Shown piece after piece: positions 35,423 through 47,044 of a DNA stretch of 64,000 nt (position 1 is the stretch's first letter; each line of letters opens with the position of its first letter). Source of the stretch: Agrocybe praecox (taxonomy: Eukaryota; Basidiomycota; Agaricomycetes; Agaricales; Agrocybaceae); contig OZ024841.1 of assembly GCA_964017145.1 (NCBI GenBank), forward strand, positions 744,001 to 808,000, read 5' to 3'. Made by a program: the position numbers and the translations under genes. The notes under the pieces are model-generated. The model searched no databases. It was not told the origin of the DNA and saw nothing but the letters and a program-made list of their open reading frames with translations.

Positions 35423-36956
35423 TTACTCCTCCATCCACCAAATACCAGGACTCGAGTATGGTAATTCTACAATCCTAAATTCCATTGATGGATTAGCTTC
35501 ATCACCTTCGCGCTCAATGACGACATCCGGCTTGGCTCCATTAGAAAAGAATAGATTGATCAAGCGAATAGTCTTGCTTTCACGGGCGTAGCGGAGTGCC
35601 TGGGATTGCGTTATAATTTTTCCTCGGAAATCGATTCGCTGAAGCATGGGAAATGAGTTCAAAATTCTGATAAATTCCGTCTGTAAAATAAGCGCTGATC
35701 AGTCGATCAGCACATACGAACAACATATGAGGAGTCACAATACCATAGTGTGATTATGCAAAGGCAACTCGCCTGTCCAGGGACCTGGATGTACATAGTA
35801 GAAAGCGAGGTGTTGGAGTAAAGGCGTCACAGGCGACAAGGTTTCAAGAACTCTTATCGTATAATGATCATGTAATACACACGGTTTGAAGTACCGCAGT
35901 TGGTGAAACCCACCAATACGTTGTACCATTTGTTCGAAGGTTGAAGGGTAATGGATAACTACACCATCATTTCCATCGGCTGCTTCATATGATGGCATCG
36001 TGCCGCCCATTTCAAGAGCAACGAGATTTTTGAAAGAAGAGGACAACTGCGATAGATCGTCGGCCATAGCCAGACCGGCTGATAAGGAGGTGAGATTAGG
36101 AAGAATGTTTCTAGGTGACGTCGATTCAACATAAAAACCGCGGTTGGAGCTGAGAGAACATGTCTTTATTGATGGATGGACAGCTAGAAAAGCGAGAAGC
36201 GGTCTGGCAACGTCTTCCTTTTGCCAAGTATATCCCGAAATATTGAAATCTTCCAAATTCGGAAGCCGAATTTGTTCCAGGAAATAAAGTTTGAGCGCGG
36301 TCTGGCGGGTGTAGGAGGAGCTGTATAAAACTAGCTTTGTTATCAACTCGGGGTTAGGAAGAAAACTGTTGAGTAAATTTGCTCGGGTATCATATTAGTC
36401 CTATTGCAAATGATATGTAAATATTTGACTCACTGGGCACTACACTATAATTTATGCACACATCCTTTAACCGATTGTGTGTAGCATGTAATGGACCCAC
36501 ATAGCTATCTTTGCAGGAGTTGCGGTATCCAATGTCATTCCATTCCATCCTTTCCAGACTTGGGACAGTCGTATAGATATTCTCCAGAATGTCCTGAACC
36601 CGGAAGGCATGAAACATGTAGAACTGTGACAAGCGGACGACTTGAATGTTCTTCATCCCTTCTAATGATAGGCACAGACTGTTAACCCAATTCTTGGCGC
36701 TTTCTTCGGTAGGTTCTTTGCCAGACCCATCCAGATGCAGAACTGTGACTCTTGATCTGAGCCACTCATTCTTGTCAAGCATTTTCAAGGTGTCCTGGAG
36801 TGTGCTCGATCCATATTTCACCTTCAGTTGCTTGTACAGAATCGGGCGTGCCGCTTCAAGCCATTGGGACGAAACCAAGCATAATGCCGCTACGTCGCTC
36901 TGAAAGTTAATGAATGATGCGATTTGTAGGCCGATATCGAACGGTATGGGGGTCAT
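35423..36956 (-). CDS. Tandem F-box-like protein A, three exons (472 aa)
   Basis: Exons in reading order 36956-36434, 36381-35744, 35680-35423; introns of 52 and 63 nt with GT-AG ends, same positions as in B, C and D. Residues 4-45 (IPFDIGLQIASFINFQSDVA...ILYKQL) form the F-box-like start. Leucine-rich segments follow (RLPNLEDFNI, ILPNLTSLSAGL, FPMLQRIDF). The C terminus is the conserved SSPGIWWMEE. The product is probably a substrate receptor of an SCF ubiquitin ligase. The frame is complete. Differences from B and C are spread along the leucine-rich body, while the F-box part and the exon ends are nearly constant. Confidence 0.8.
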
Positions 36957-37129
36957 TGCATGACTAGGTCAGCAAAAAAGTAAAGGAAGTGAGGAATACA
37001 GAAAAAAAGTTCGTATCTGATCTATGGTTGATAATCCAAATATGGTTTCCCATCACATGACTACGAATCTGACGTCATCCTAACCTATCCTCCTACTCTC
37101 TCCAGAGCTCTAATCTTCAAAAGATAGGA
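36957..37129 (-). promoter_or_regulatory. Upstream region of F-box gene A
   Basis: The region is conserved in the other units (for example AAAAGTTCGTATCTGAT, also near 43055 and 52005). No TATA box is evident. Confidence 0.35.
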
Positions 37130-37837
37130 AATATATCACATGTTTATCAATATAAAGAGTACTATTAGGCAACTTAACGTGATAACAAATACGACTGGAC
37201 TGCAGGGGTGGTGCATTATCATATGTTAGGAGCTGACGCGACGCGACGCGTCAGACGCGCACACGTGACTGACCTAAACTTGGGGACGATGGGCGTGTCA
37301 CGGTCACTTTGTCTTCCCATGTCCGCTCTCCGTCTGTCCTTGTCTGTCCTCCTTTGAGGGGTGCTTGATCCACTGCGCAAACCATTCTGGTGGTTCCTTC
37401 TCAGCGAACCATGTCTAATCTCGATGGGATATGGATGCGCTCCGTGTGCCGTCCACCGGATCGTACTCGTACTCGATTACGGATTGTCTTTTCTCGCAGG
37501 AAATCTACTAGATGTGTCGTGTAGAGGGAGGGTAGTGTTCAGCGAGCTTGGATAAACGGAATGGAGGGGTGGATCGGTGGATGGATATGCACGTTGTGGC
37601 AGGCATTTGCGGCGGATGTTTGGTGGAGTGCGGCGGGTTGGAGAACACGTAATGGAATGGGTGGATGGTGATGGTGAGCGACCTGTGAGTGTGGACGGAA
37701 GGATCGATGGCCGGAAGTGACAGGCTCGCAATGTACTTCGATCGTGCTTATTATTCAGGTATTCATGAACCACGGGTATGGGTATGCAAGCACGCGCGTC
37801 CTCCATCTCAACGCTCTTTCGTGCTTTTTTGCCAATA

Positions 37838-39427
37838 CTTTACACTGCCCCACTGATTCCTGGTGGAGTCCAGTGGAGTCCAGATAGTCCCATGGAGTCC
37901 AGTGGATTGGCATGCTTTTTGTGCTGGATTCCACTGGAGTCTGGTGGACTCCATCCAGAATCCAGTCAAACTTTGTGGAAACTTGCTATTTGCAAGTTTT
38001 ATGCAATGTCATTTATGTTTAAAAAACATCACATTTACAAAAAACATAAGAATCACACAAAAAAACATATGAAAAAGCGAAATTTAATTAATTAATTAAG
38101 AAATTTCATAATATACATGATTTGTAATATACTTCTATAATTATTTTTGATTAGAGAAAAATGGAGGGAGGGGATATGGAAAGAGGAGAGCAGAGGGAAG
38201 AGGAGATGGGAGGAGATAGGGCAGAGAGATGAGAAGAGGGTGGGGAGGAGGAAGGGGATGGGAAAGGAGGAACAGAGGGCTCAACCTGTCGACAGCGGCG
38301 GTGAGCGAGCAAACGGAGTACTTACCTTGTCGTCGTCCTAAACGCCCCGCCTTGCCACGTCACACCCTTGCGCCCAACCCCGCCCCCTCGCGTTCGTCGG
38401 CTGGTTCGCTGGCAGCCTTCGTCGGTTTCGCCATGCGCGTCCGTCGTTATCGTCGTCGGCGTTATCGTCATCGTGGTTCGCGGGGTCGTTGTCGGTGTGT
38501 CGTAGGCGTTGGCGTGACGTCGTTGCTCGTGTCGTCGTCGCCGTCGCGTCGTCATGGGCATGGCGTCGTTGGCGTCGAGTCGTCGTTGTCGTCGTTGTCG
38601 TCGCCGTTGGAGCCGTCGCGGGCGTTGGCGTCGTCGTTGCTGACGTGCGTGCCGTTGCTGACGTGTGTGCCGTTGCTGACGTGCGTGTCGTCGTTGGCGT
38701 CGTGGTCGTGTCGTGGTCGCTGTGTCGTCGTCACTGTGTTGTCGTCGGCGTCGTCGTCGGTGTCTGTCGTCGTCGTCGTTCGCGTCACCGCCGTCGTTCG
38801 CGCCATCGTCGTCGTTCGTGTTGTCGTTGGTGTTCGCGGTGTCGTCGTCGTTGGCGTCGTTGGCGTGTTCGTCGTCATAGGCGTCGTCGTTGGCGTTGCG
38901 GCGTGGTGGAGACCGGACGTGGTGGTGACGGACAGTGGATGGATGGTGGTGGTAGTGGTAAGAAGCAAGGAAAGAGTGATGACGCGGCCAGGGCAGCGGG
39001 TTGTGGCTGTGCCGGCAATTTCCGAAGCGGCCCGAACGTCTATTTTAGGAATTTTGCAGAAACTGTTGTTTGTATGTCACACGGACCTCCTAAAATTATG
39101 AAAAAATCACGATAATTCCTAAAATATTCGAAATATATTTATCAAACATTAATTATGACGTAATACGTTACGGTTTTGGCGGAAATGACGAAATAACCAT
39201 AATAAAATAAAACAAAACATATTATTGTCCAGATTGAGTCCAGATTGAGTCCAGATTGAGTCCAGTCCACCATATTCCGGTGCCGAGTCCAGTATAAGCC
39301 TCAGTCCACCCCCAATCCAGGTGGAGTCCAGTACTTGAGCTTGGCTGGGGCTACCAGCCATTTGGAAAAGTGCAAAAAGCACCGGACTCCACTGGACTCC
39401 GTCAGGAATCAGTGGGGCAGTGTAAAG
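37838..39427. mobile_element. Non-autonomous inverted-repeat DNA element, about 1.6 kb
   Basis: The left end CTTTACACTGCCCCACTGATTCCTG region (37839-37863) is exactly inverted at 39403-39427. Both ends continue with subterminal copies of GGAGTCCAGT (37865-37975 and 39225-39400). The interior is AT-rich, then purine-rich (38150-38280), then a GTC-triplet tract, with no transposase. A direct repeat CTTTTTTGCC lies just outside on both sides (37824-37833 and about 39432-39441) and may be the target duplication, leaving a few unmatched bases at each junction. The matching place in units A, C and D is uninterrupted. Confidence 0.7.
38390..38965. repeat. GTC/GTT-triplet low-complexity tract
   Basis: Almost 600 bp of degenerate CGTCGT/GTCGTT triplets, including three 18-bp repeats of GTGCCGTTGCTGACGTG type at 38646-38690. 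Open frames on both strands (290, 208 and 138 codons) encode only Val/Arg- or Thr/Asp-rich low complexity, so they are by-products of the triplet repeat. High CpG content contrasts with the AT-rich flank at 38000-38150. Confidence 0.7.
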
Positions 39428-40776
39428 CCCTCCTTTTTTGCCGACGATGATGGATGGACCCTCATTTTCCTCCCGCGAACAACCCACCGGCCCTCCCTCA
39501 CATCTCGATCTCCACCACCCTATTTCGTTTTTACGATTATCTTTCTTCTCCCATCCGGCTCTATATCAAACTCATCGTAACGCTCCGCTCCCATGAGATC
39601 CAGTCTCAATGTCAACGACGACTCGCCCCAGGCCCTACAAGATCATTCTGGGCTGCTCGTTTCACCATTGTCGTCGGGATCCACGACCCGCCCTCATTGA
39701 TCTCATCACATCGGTCTTTCCTTTCCGTCCCTGTTCGCCCAGCTGCTCAGCGCTCAGGCCTCGACGCTCGCATGGAGTATTGAATATTGAATGCGGACAG
39801 CTGCCGTCGCTACATCAATTAGAATGATACTGCAACGCTCCTCTTCGTGCCTCCAGCTTGCTCTCGCCAAAACTACCATCACCCGAAACGCAAACAATAG
39901 CTAGCGCGAGGATTTGTATCACAACCGGCAGGACCTTTCCTCGTCGTCATCTCCACCGTCCTGTTTCGCCTTTCAGTTTCCCTCTTTTCTCATGTACTGT
40001 TTCCATTAAACACATCGTAATGCCCCGCTCCCACAGGATCAAGTCTCAACCTCAGCGTCGACGACAAACTGTCCCAGGCCCTCCAAGTCCCCAAGAGCAA
40101 GTATTTTACCCGAACTTATTCAGGTTAATACAATGCTCCTGGGTAGCTGGCACGCGCGTTTGGGGTATGAGTTGAGGAGGGCTGCAGAGGTTAGAACTTG
40201 GAGAGGATGGCCGGTTTGAGGAGCTGAAACTTGAGTGGAGTGCGTTGACGTTGAATGATTAGAGGAATGTATCAACGATACAACGAATTTATCCCCGAGA
40301 CTCCTCCCTCTCTTCTCCTTCACGATGATGCCAAGAAGCATACATCCTCATTTTGGAATCCTAATCGATCAGCGTCGCAAACAGCACCAGCGCTATCGCT
40401 ATATATCACAACTACCACCTTCACGAACACAAATCCTACGAAGGTTCGGCTCTCCTCATCTTTGTCTCCATACTCCAAGTATGGGCCTTGTCTTCCGAGT
40501 TTCTGTCTTTCTCTCGTTCGCATTAACCCTTGCACTCGGATCCGCCGGCCCTCCTCGCATACGTCCCTCTCCCTCCACGGACGGTACCGTGCAGAATCAG
40601 AAGGTTCTTCCACACAGGCTCACGTCCTTTCTTTCAATTAACACATCATCGATATCCTCCTCCGCCTTCTCTGATCTCTCCCCACTTCAAGACGAAGTTT
40701 TTTTGTACCCAGAGCTTATTAATGGGACGCGACACGATGCCGATGCCGATGCGATGCCTTTATCGTATCTATCCCC

Positions 40777-40818
40777 CCTCCCTCTCCCTCCCTCTCCCTC
40801 CCTCTCCCTCTCCCTCCT
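40777..40818 (+). repeat. CCCTCT microsatellite
   Basis: Runs of CTCCCTCTCCCTCC, about 42 bp, unique to unit B; the corresponding place in units A, C and D has only short C/T runs. Confidence 0.7.
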
Positions 40819-41468
40819 CCTGTCCCGATTCATTAATATCAAAACATACTCAGAGTGTACGTACATAGCTATGCATACATGTTTTGAAAAAATAAATGAG
40901 CCCTGTTCAACCCCTTTACAAACTTTGCCTTTACAGCGCACTGTTCATGAAATTCCGAGCTCGCTCCAAAAAGTAAGTGTTCGACCTCTCCTGGCGTGAC
41001 AGGAAGAAAGAATGCGTTTGGACACGTAGGAAGAAAGAAGCCACGAATAATCACCAATGTAAAAGGTGCAGGACCAGTGGACCGCCGCGTGAACGTGCAC
41101 ATGTGTGTATATATGTTCCATCAGAATCCAAATACGTTCGAACATCCGATACACCGTGCACGTCCGCATGTGCGCTGAACCAATGATATTTTGGGAAGTA
41201 AACAAGGGGGATATACGCCAGATAATCCGATCCAAAAACCTAGGAGGTAGTTCGGAATGTCCCGACGGTTTGGATTGACACTTCTCATTCATTGCGCTCC
41301 GCTGACGGATGTGATGCAAACGACGGAGCGGGCGTGGATGTAGTAGGTACGCCGAGGAAGAGTTCTCACGATCAATTCATGACTGCAATTTTTATTGAAT
41401 GGCTGGTGAAGGGTACATGAGAAACACTTTAATCGAAGTCAAGATCAGAGAGAACGAAACATTCTTCC

Positions 41469-43004
41469 TTAGTCCTCCATCCACCAAATACCAGGACTCG
41501 AGTATGGTCTTTCTACAATCCTAAATTCTGCCGAGGGATTGGCTTCATTGCCTTCCCGTTCAATGACGACATCCGGCTTGGCTCCATTATAAAGGAATAA
41601 ATTGATCAAGCGAATAGTCTCGCTTTGACGGGCGTATTGGAGTGCCTGGGACTGTGTTATAATTTCTCCTCGGAAATCGATTCGCTGAAGCATGGGAAAG
41701 GAGTTCAGAACTCTGATAAGAGCCTCCTGAAAAATAAGTGTTTATCAGTCGATAAGCACATACTGATACGAATAACATATAAGGAATCAAAATACCATAG
41801 TGTGGTTTCTAAAAGGCAACGCGCGTGCCACGCCCAAAGCTCGATGCGGATTGTAAAAAGCGAGGTGTTCGAGTAAAGGCGCCACAGGCGACATGATTTC
41901 GAGAGATCTTAGCGCAAAATGGCTATCCAATGCACACGGTTTTAAGTACCGCAGGCGATGAAATACACCAATACGTTGTATCATTTGTGCGAATGTTGGA
42001 GCATTATAGCTCAATTGAATACTACCTCCACTCTCGAATGTCGGAGTCTCGCCACCCATTTCAAGAGCGATCAAATTTTTGAATGAAAAGGGTGACAACT
42101 GCGATAGATCGTGGACCATAGCCCGGGGGACGGATAAGGACGTGAGATTAGGAAGAATTTTTCTAGGCGACGTTGATTCAACAAAAAACCCGCAGTTGGA
42201 GTTGATAGAGCATGTCTTGATCGACGGATGAGCAGCTAGAAAAGCTAGAAGCGGTCTGGCAACATCTTCCTTTTGTCCAGTATATCCCGAAATATTGAAG
42301 TTTTCTAGATTAGGGACGTGAATTTGCTCCAGGAAATGCAGTTTGTGCACAGGGTCGTTGGCGGAGCTGACTAAAACAAGCTTTGTTATCAACCCGGGGT
42401 TAGGGAGAAAACTGCTGAGTAAATTCACTCGGGTATCATATTAGCACTGTATTGCAAATGATACGTAGATATTTGACTCACTGGGTACCAGACTATGATC
42501 TATCCTCACATCCCTCAACCGATTGTGTGTAGCTTGTAATGGACCCAAATAGCTATCTTTGCAGGATGGGCGGTCTTTGATGTCATTCCATTCTATCCTT
42601 TCTAGACTTGGGACAGTCGTATAGAGATTCTTCAACAAATATTGGACTTGGGAAGCGTGAAACTCGTAGAACTGTGACATGCGGACGACTTGAATGTTCT
42701 TCATCCCCTCTAGTGATGGGCACAGACTGTTGACCCAATTCTTGGCGCTTTCTTCGGTAGGCTCTTTGCCAGACCCATCCAGATACAGCACTGTGACTCT
42801 TGATCGGAGCCACTCGTTCCTGTCAAGCATTTTCAAGGTGTCCTGGAGTGTGCTCGATCCATATTCCACCTTCAAATGCTTGTACAAAATTGGGCTTGCC
42901 GCTTCGAGCCATTGGGACGAAACCAAGCATAACGCCGCGACTTCGCGCTGGAAGTTAACCAACGACGCGATTTGTAGTCCAACATCAAATGGAATGGATG
43001 TCAT
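41469..43004 (-). CDS. Tandem F-box-like protein B, three exons (470 aa)
   Basis: Exons in reading order 43004-42482, 42427-41796, 41726-41469, with GT-AG introns at the family positions. The sequence starts MTSIPFDVGLQIASLVNFQREVA, the F-box-like segment, and continues with leucine-rich segments (HVPNLENFNI, ILPNLTSLSVPR, FPMLQRIDF) to SSPGIWWMED. Exon 2 is 6 nt shorter than in A. The frame is intact. It is a probable SCF ubiquitin ligase adaptor with unknown target. Confidence 0.8.
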
Positions 43005-43156
43005 TGCAAGAGTTGGTCAGCAGTAAAGTAACTGTTGGAAGTGAGGAGTACAAACAAAAGTTCGTATCTGATTCGTGCTTCATAACCCACTCATCACATG
43101 ACTATGATGTCATCTCAACTTGTCCTCCGACTTGAGAGCTTGCAAGCGGCTCTCAT

Positions 43157-43331
43157 GGCAGGCGCCGATACCTGTATATCAGAAATACAGCCTATTATAT
43201 ACTGGTCGCGTGTATATATTGGCCTGTATTTCAAGATACAGGTATCGGCCGTACTATATATGGAATTAATAAATATACGCGACCTGTATCTATTAACCTG
43301 TTTCTCGGGGAAACGGGTATCGGCGCCTGCC
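43157..43331. mobile_element. 175-bp hairpin MITE
   Basis: The ends are perfect 16-bp inverted repeats GGCAGGCGCCGATACC (43157-43172) and its complement (43316-43331). Inside are further inverted copies of the CGATACCTGTAT...AAATACAG motif (43166-43192 and 43212-43240), so the whole element can fold into nested hairpins. It has no coding capacity. I find no convincing target duplication (flanks TCTCAT and GGAAAG). Confidence 0.65.
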
Positions 43332-43339
43332 GGAAAGAC

Positions 43340-43834
43340 ATCCCTCCCACTCAAAGGACTTTTACTCGAGATGTTCATAATCTCTTTCATGGACCTCAAA
43401 CCTTACATTATCCCTCATGGCATCTGCGAAGACTCGCAGTGCCTGTTAGCATTGGCCGAAATCTATCTGAATCGATGGTGTCCAGTATTCGACCTGAGTA
43501 TTCCCCCACAGGCTTCAGGGCGCGCGTTTTATAAATAGTGACCCAACAACCTGACCGTGGACTCTAGATAATCTGCACCCATTTGATGGACAAGAGTATG
43601 TTGACTTAAGAAAAATTCCGAATTTAGATCTTGGAGTGGCCTGCGCGGATGCGGACTGAATTACGTACCTAGAGGGATGCTAGGACAAGACTCTTGAGCT
43701 TCTTCTAGCACCATGCTTCCAGGCCTTGGACATACTTAGCTCGGCGAAGACGCGCCCAATCGAAGTTCAACTTTCCTGTACATTACAACTTCTGTGACAC
43801 CAGAACGGTAATCCTTCAATCGCCCCTGGGTCGT
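43340..43834. other. Gene-free stretch between the MITE and the LTR element
   Basis: This stretch is absent from the corresponding A/B and C/D junctions, so it is extra DNA that arrived in the array. I recognise no gene or repeat in it. It continues beyond the LTR element at 47712-47880. Confidence 0.4.
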
Positions 43835-43839
43835 GGGGG

Positions 43840-44329
43840 TGTAAGGTATGCACCTTGCCTACGCCCGAAACCGACACAAACACGCCATCTCGACGCACAG
43901 CCAACATTTCGGACCGAAGCCATTCCCCCCTTTTTTTTTGTTTATTTTCCTTTCTGCCAGCGAAGCACCCTTAAGGGTTCTCCGTCGCTTGTTTAATTTC
44001 TCTTGGAAAACTTCTTTTCGCCTAGATAAACCCCTCCTATTTTGATTGGATTTCATATCTTGCCCCCTGAGTATCGCTACGAGTAGAATTACCTATATAA
44101 CAGTAGTCTACTGGTTTTGTACCCCCCAGCAAAATATAGCATTTGTCTCACCCTCGTTATTGATCCACGCAACGTACACTATGTTCTGACCGCTATCCAA
44201 CCCACTCTTTTCTCGTCTCGAACAATCCTTTCCGTTCCCTACCCATATCACCAAGAGGTTTAGAACCCCGAGACGATTTCGCCTCGTCTCACCTCTTCAC
44301 CCGAACTCACAACGGTTCACATCGTTTCA
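43840..44329 (+). repeat. 5' LTR
   Basis: 490 bp, TG...CA ends, apparently identical to the 3' LTR. It contains a T-rich run (43931-43939) and CTATATAACAG near 44093, a possible TATA box of the element. Confidence 0.85.
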
Positions 44330-44331
44330 AT

Positions 44332-44353
44332 TGGAGCCCACCGCGAGGGGTTC
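44332..44353 (+). promoter_or_regulatory. Primer binding site
   Basis: TGGAGCCCACCGCGAGGGG begins two bases after the 5' LTR. TGG pairs with the CCA end of a tRNA, and the following bases fit an acceptor stem leading into a T-arm (complement GAACCCC...). I cannot name the tRNA. Confidence 0.6.
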
Positions 44354-44574
44354 TAAATCCCTTGCTTCGCAAGACCCTGCTCTGGTCAAACTTCGTTTTT
44401 CCTTTCACAACGCGCCGTGCGCTGTTGTTTGTCTATCGCACGTATACATACTCTAGAACACCCCACGCAACGTCGAACACACTCAGCTTCACACGTCTGG
44501 TCCTCAACGCTCGTTTCCACTCCCATCATCGATAAATCCAACTTTAATTCACGTTGTGGCCGTTGAGCAAAGCC

Positions 44575-46710
44575 ATGATGTCGTATTTGCTCAGTCTTCC
44601 CTCGAGAAATCACCACACGGCACCTTGTTTCGATGGAAAAGCATCCAATCTCCCCATATATCTCGATGAAATCGAGTCTCTTGCCCACCAATTTTCTCTT
44701 TCACAGCGCGAAACGATTCAACTTGCCATTCGCTACTCGCCTAACGAATCCTACGAGCTCTGGGACTCACTTGACAATGCTATATCCGACGACTGGTCCG
44801 CATTCAAGGCCGAGCTACACTCTTACTATCCCGAACTCGACTTACAACGTCGCTACTCAATTCTGGATCTCGAAACACTCGTCGAAAATCAAGGTTCAAT
44901 TTCCATCACCAACCTAGACCAGCTCGGAGAATATTACCGTCGTTTTGTCGTTATTTCAAAGTACCTCCACGGCAAAGGCACGCTAAGTCATCGAGAAATA
45001 AGCTCCTACTTCATTTCGGGTCTCGGTTTTGCACTTCGATCGCACGTCCGCCGTCAGCTACGCTTAGAAAATCCAAGGCATCATCCAGACGATGCCTACA
45101 CGCTCAAACAAGTATACGATGCGACTCTCTTCATTTTATCTGGCGCCGACTCTCAACCATCCGATTCCACTCCGGATAATGCACCTACTGCGACGCCAAA
45201 CATCGATATGAACGTGTTCGCACAGGAATTGGCACGCCAGCTTGCGTTACGGCAAAACCATGCTCCTCCAGTCCAAAATATGTCGTCGCAGGCCACCCAT
45301 ATCACGCCATCTTCGACTTCAGACACTTACATGCAGCCAAGAAAATCTACGAACCCGCGTTCCTCATCCGACGTCCACATTTCGCGAAGTAGCCCTTCCA
45401 AGATCAATGCCACCAGGTCAATTAATACGAAACTCAGGCAAACTCGCAACGTACAAGCCTATCAACGCAACTATGATTCGTCGAATGGTCATAATAACAC
45501 CGACTTGGCCACGGATTTATCATTTTCCATCACCAATCGCGATATTCTCTCCTTAGCACCTGGTGTCCAGCGTAAATTCGAAGAATTCATCACAACGATG
45601 GACCACGAACAGGACATCTCGCAGCAGGAAGATGAAGGCACCTATGATTACATAGACGAAGGACCACCAGTTGAAGCTTTCAAAACAAGCTATCAAATGC
45701 CTCAATCCGCAGCAAACCACCAACGATTCATGCATCAACTGGACAATGTACCCCTTCCTATCCCACAATCTGATGCGTTTACGCTAGCCGACACTTTTAT
45801 GGAGCTTTCCAGCATCAACGACGTCCACTTTCCTTCCGTCAACAAATCAAGCTCATGTAATGCTGTACTAGTTCTCGTAGCGACAGAACCCGATTCTATG
45901 ACGGAAATTTCTTCGGCTGACCGCGGCGGCAAGACGAACAATCCTCAATCAGGGACGAGAATCGCAAGTTTATCCACAAGGGACGCGAACAACAAGTCAT
46001 CTAAAAGCACCACACCACACTCCACTTCATCGGCCGTAGCTTACAATTCGATATTCGACTCGTTATCGTCGTTAAACTCGGTTACACACGACGCCTCCAA
46101 TTTGCACAGCTATGGTCGCGTACCTACACCATATATCCACCCGGCAAACAATATTCGTACGCTACATATCGAGGATACGGACCGGCGACTCCCACGAAGC
46201 ATTGACGCGCACGATACTGCTCAAATTGCGATAATTTTACCTCCAGAACCGTCAGAACCGCCGTCAGATTTCCCACCGCCGTCGCATTTATCACCAACCG
46301 TCAACAACCCCAGCTTCGAATGTTCGTATTACCTCACAGACGACGGGGTCTCTATCACAGAAATTATCCGCGCAGTTAGCCAGCCGGCATTACTGACATC
46401 TCAGGACCCCTCGGCATATTCCAACAACTTTATTTCCGACCTCACATGTTCTCATCACCTCTTACCCGACGCCGCCTCTACCTGTTGCATGCTAGGCATC
46501 GACGCTCAAGAATCGGGATCCTCACTATGCATCGGCACTCGCGATCCCGCGCAAACAACATCAATACTACCTCCGGAACCACGGGAGAAAGTGCCTTCCA
46601 TTAGCTCGATCGCACAAGATGACGTCGTATTCGCCAATCGCCCTATCTATACATCCGTCAAGCACCCCTCTCTTTTCAAACGACGAAGCAGACAAGGAAA
46701 CCACCAATAA
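44575..46710 (+). CDS. Gag-like polyprotein of the LTR element (711 aa)
   Basis: The start is one of two adjacent ATGs (44575, 44578). Residues 15-200 resemble fungal Gypsy Gag capsid regions (APCFDGKASNLPIYLDEIE, a WSAFKAEL segment and a helical LGEYYRRF...LSHREISSYFISGL stretch). The remainder is Ser/Thr/Pro-rich and contains TNRDILSLAPGVQRKFEE, like the linker before the protease in fungal Gypsy polyproteins. No CCHC zinc knuckle, protease DTG/DSG, or polymerase motif is present. The protein ends just as the overlapping second frame begins. The role would be particle assembly, perhaps using enzymes from a relative. Confidence 0.75.
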   Translation: MMSYLLSLPSRNHHTAPCFDGKASNLPIYLDEIESLAHQFSLSQRETIQLAIRYSPNESYELWDSLDNAISDDWSAFKAELHSYYPELDLQRRYSILDLETLVENQGSISITNLDQLGEYYRRFVVISKYLHGKGTLSHREISSYFISGLGFALRSHVRRQLRLENPRHHPDDAYTLKQVYDATLFILSGADSQPSDSTPDNAPTATPNIDMNVFAQELARQLALRQNHAPPVQNMSSQATHITPSSTSDTYMQPRKSTNPRSSSDVHISRSSPSKINATRSINTKLRQTRNVQAYQRNYDSSNGHNNTDLATDLSFSITNRDILSLAPGVQRKFEEFITTMDHEQDISQQEDEGTYDYIDEGPPVEAFKTSYQMPQSAANHQRFMHQLDNVPLPIPQSDAFTLADTFMELSSINDVHFPSVNKSSSCNAVLVLVATEPDSMTEISSADRGGKTNNPQSGTRIASLSTRDANNKSSKSTTPHSTSSAVAYNSIFDSLSSLNSVTHDASNLHSYGRVPTPYIHPANNIRTLHIEDTDRRLPRSIDAHDTAQIAIILPPEPSEPPSDFPPPSHLSPTVNNPSFECSYYLTDDGVSITEIIRAVSQPALLTSQDPSAYSNNFISDLTCSHHLLPDAASTCCMLGIDAQESGSSLCIGTRDPAQTTSILPPEPREKVPSISSIAQDDVVFANRPIYTSVKHPSLFKRRSRQGNHQ

Positions 46711-47044
46711 AACGGCACCAAACGTAACACTGGAAGACTACCACATCAAACCTAGCCACGGTACTGGTCACCCACTTATACACTCAACGACGATAAATCG
46801 ACTTCAATATTCGCATATCCGCATCGACAATCGTCGGACCATGCAGTGTACGCCATCTATACACGCAAACGAACATCAGCGGCCCTTATCATCACCTAGC
46901 CTCGAACCGACTCGCTGGACACTCAATACGTGGCTATTTTTAATCTGCAACGCCCTAATCGTCATGGTTTTCACTTACCTTATTCACCGTCTCATCAATT
47001 TCGGCATCGACGCGCTTTACATTTCCGCCCTCGCCACTATTTAA
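46619..47044 (+). CDS. Small overlapping ORF with one membrane segment
   Basis: The 141-codon frame starts at ATG 46619 and overlaps the last 92 nt of the Gag frame in the +1 register. Near its C-terminus (about residues 103-125) is a hydrophobic segment LNTWLFLICNALIVMVFTYL, a plausible membrane span. It could be an envelope-like or remnant 3' ORF, or the tail of the deleted polyprotein reached by frameshift. The overlap makes translation by reinitiation or frameshift conceivable. I do not recognise it. Confidence 0.4.
   Translation: MTSYSPIALSIHPSSTPLFSNDEADKETTNKTAPNVTLEDYHIKPSHGTGHPLIHSTTINRLQYSHIRIDNRRTMQCTPSIHANEHQRPLSSPSLEPTRWTLNTWLFLICNALIVMVFTYLIHRLINFGIDALYISALATI

Larger units (their letters stand above)
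37130..41468 (+). repeat. Unit B, noncoding part of the tandem module, with insertion
   Basis: Homologous to unit A. The ACGCGACGCG/CACGTG motif is at 37235-37269. Homology is interrupted at about 37834 and resumes at about 39430, where a 1.6-kb inverted-repeat element has inserted. A CTCCCTCTCCCT microsatellite lies at 40777-40818. The AATAAATGAGCCC tract is near 40891. No supported gene. Confidence 0.6.

Noticed and set aside
38229..39115. 290-, 208- and 138-codon frames over the triplet tract
   Set aside because: All three frames arise from GTC-type triplets and encode Val/Arg or Thr/Asp runs only.
43098..43538. 146-codon + strand frame
   Set aside because: Half of it is the hairpin MITE; residues change character at the MITE edges.
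43848..44045. 65-codon frames on both strands repeated at 47225-47422
   Set aside because: They lie inside the two LTRs and are duplicated only because the LTRs are.
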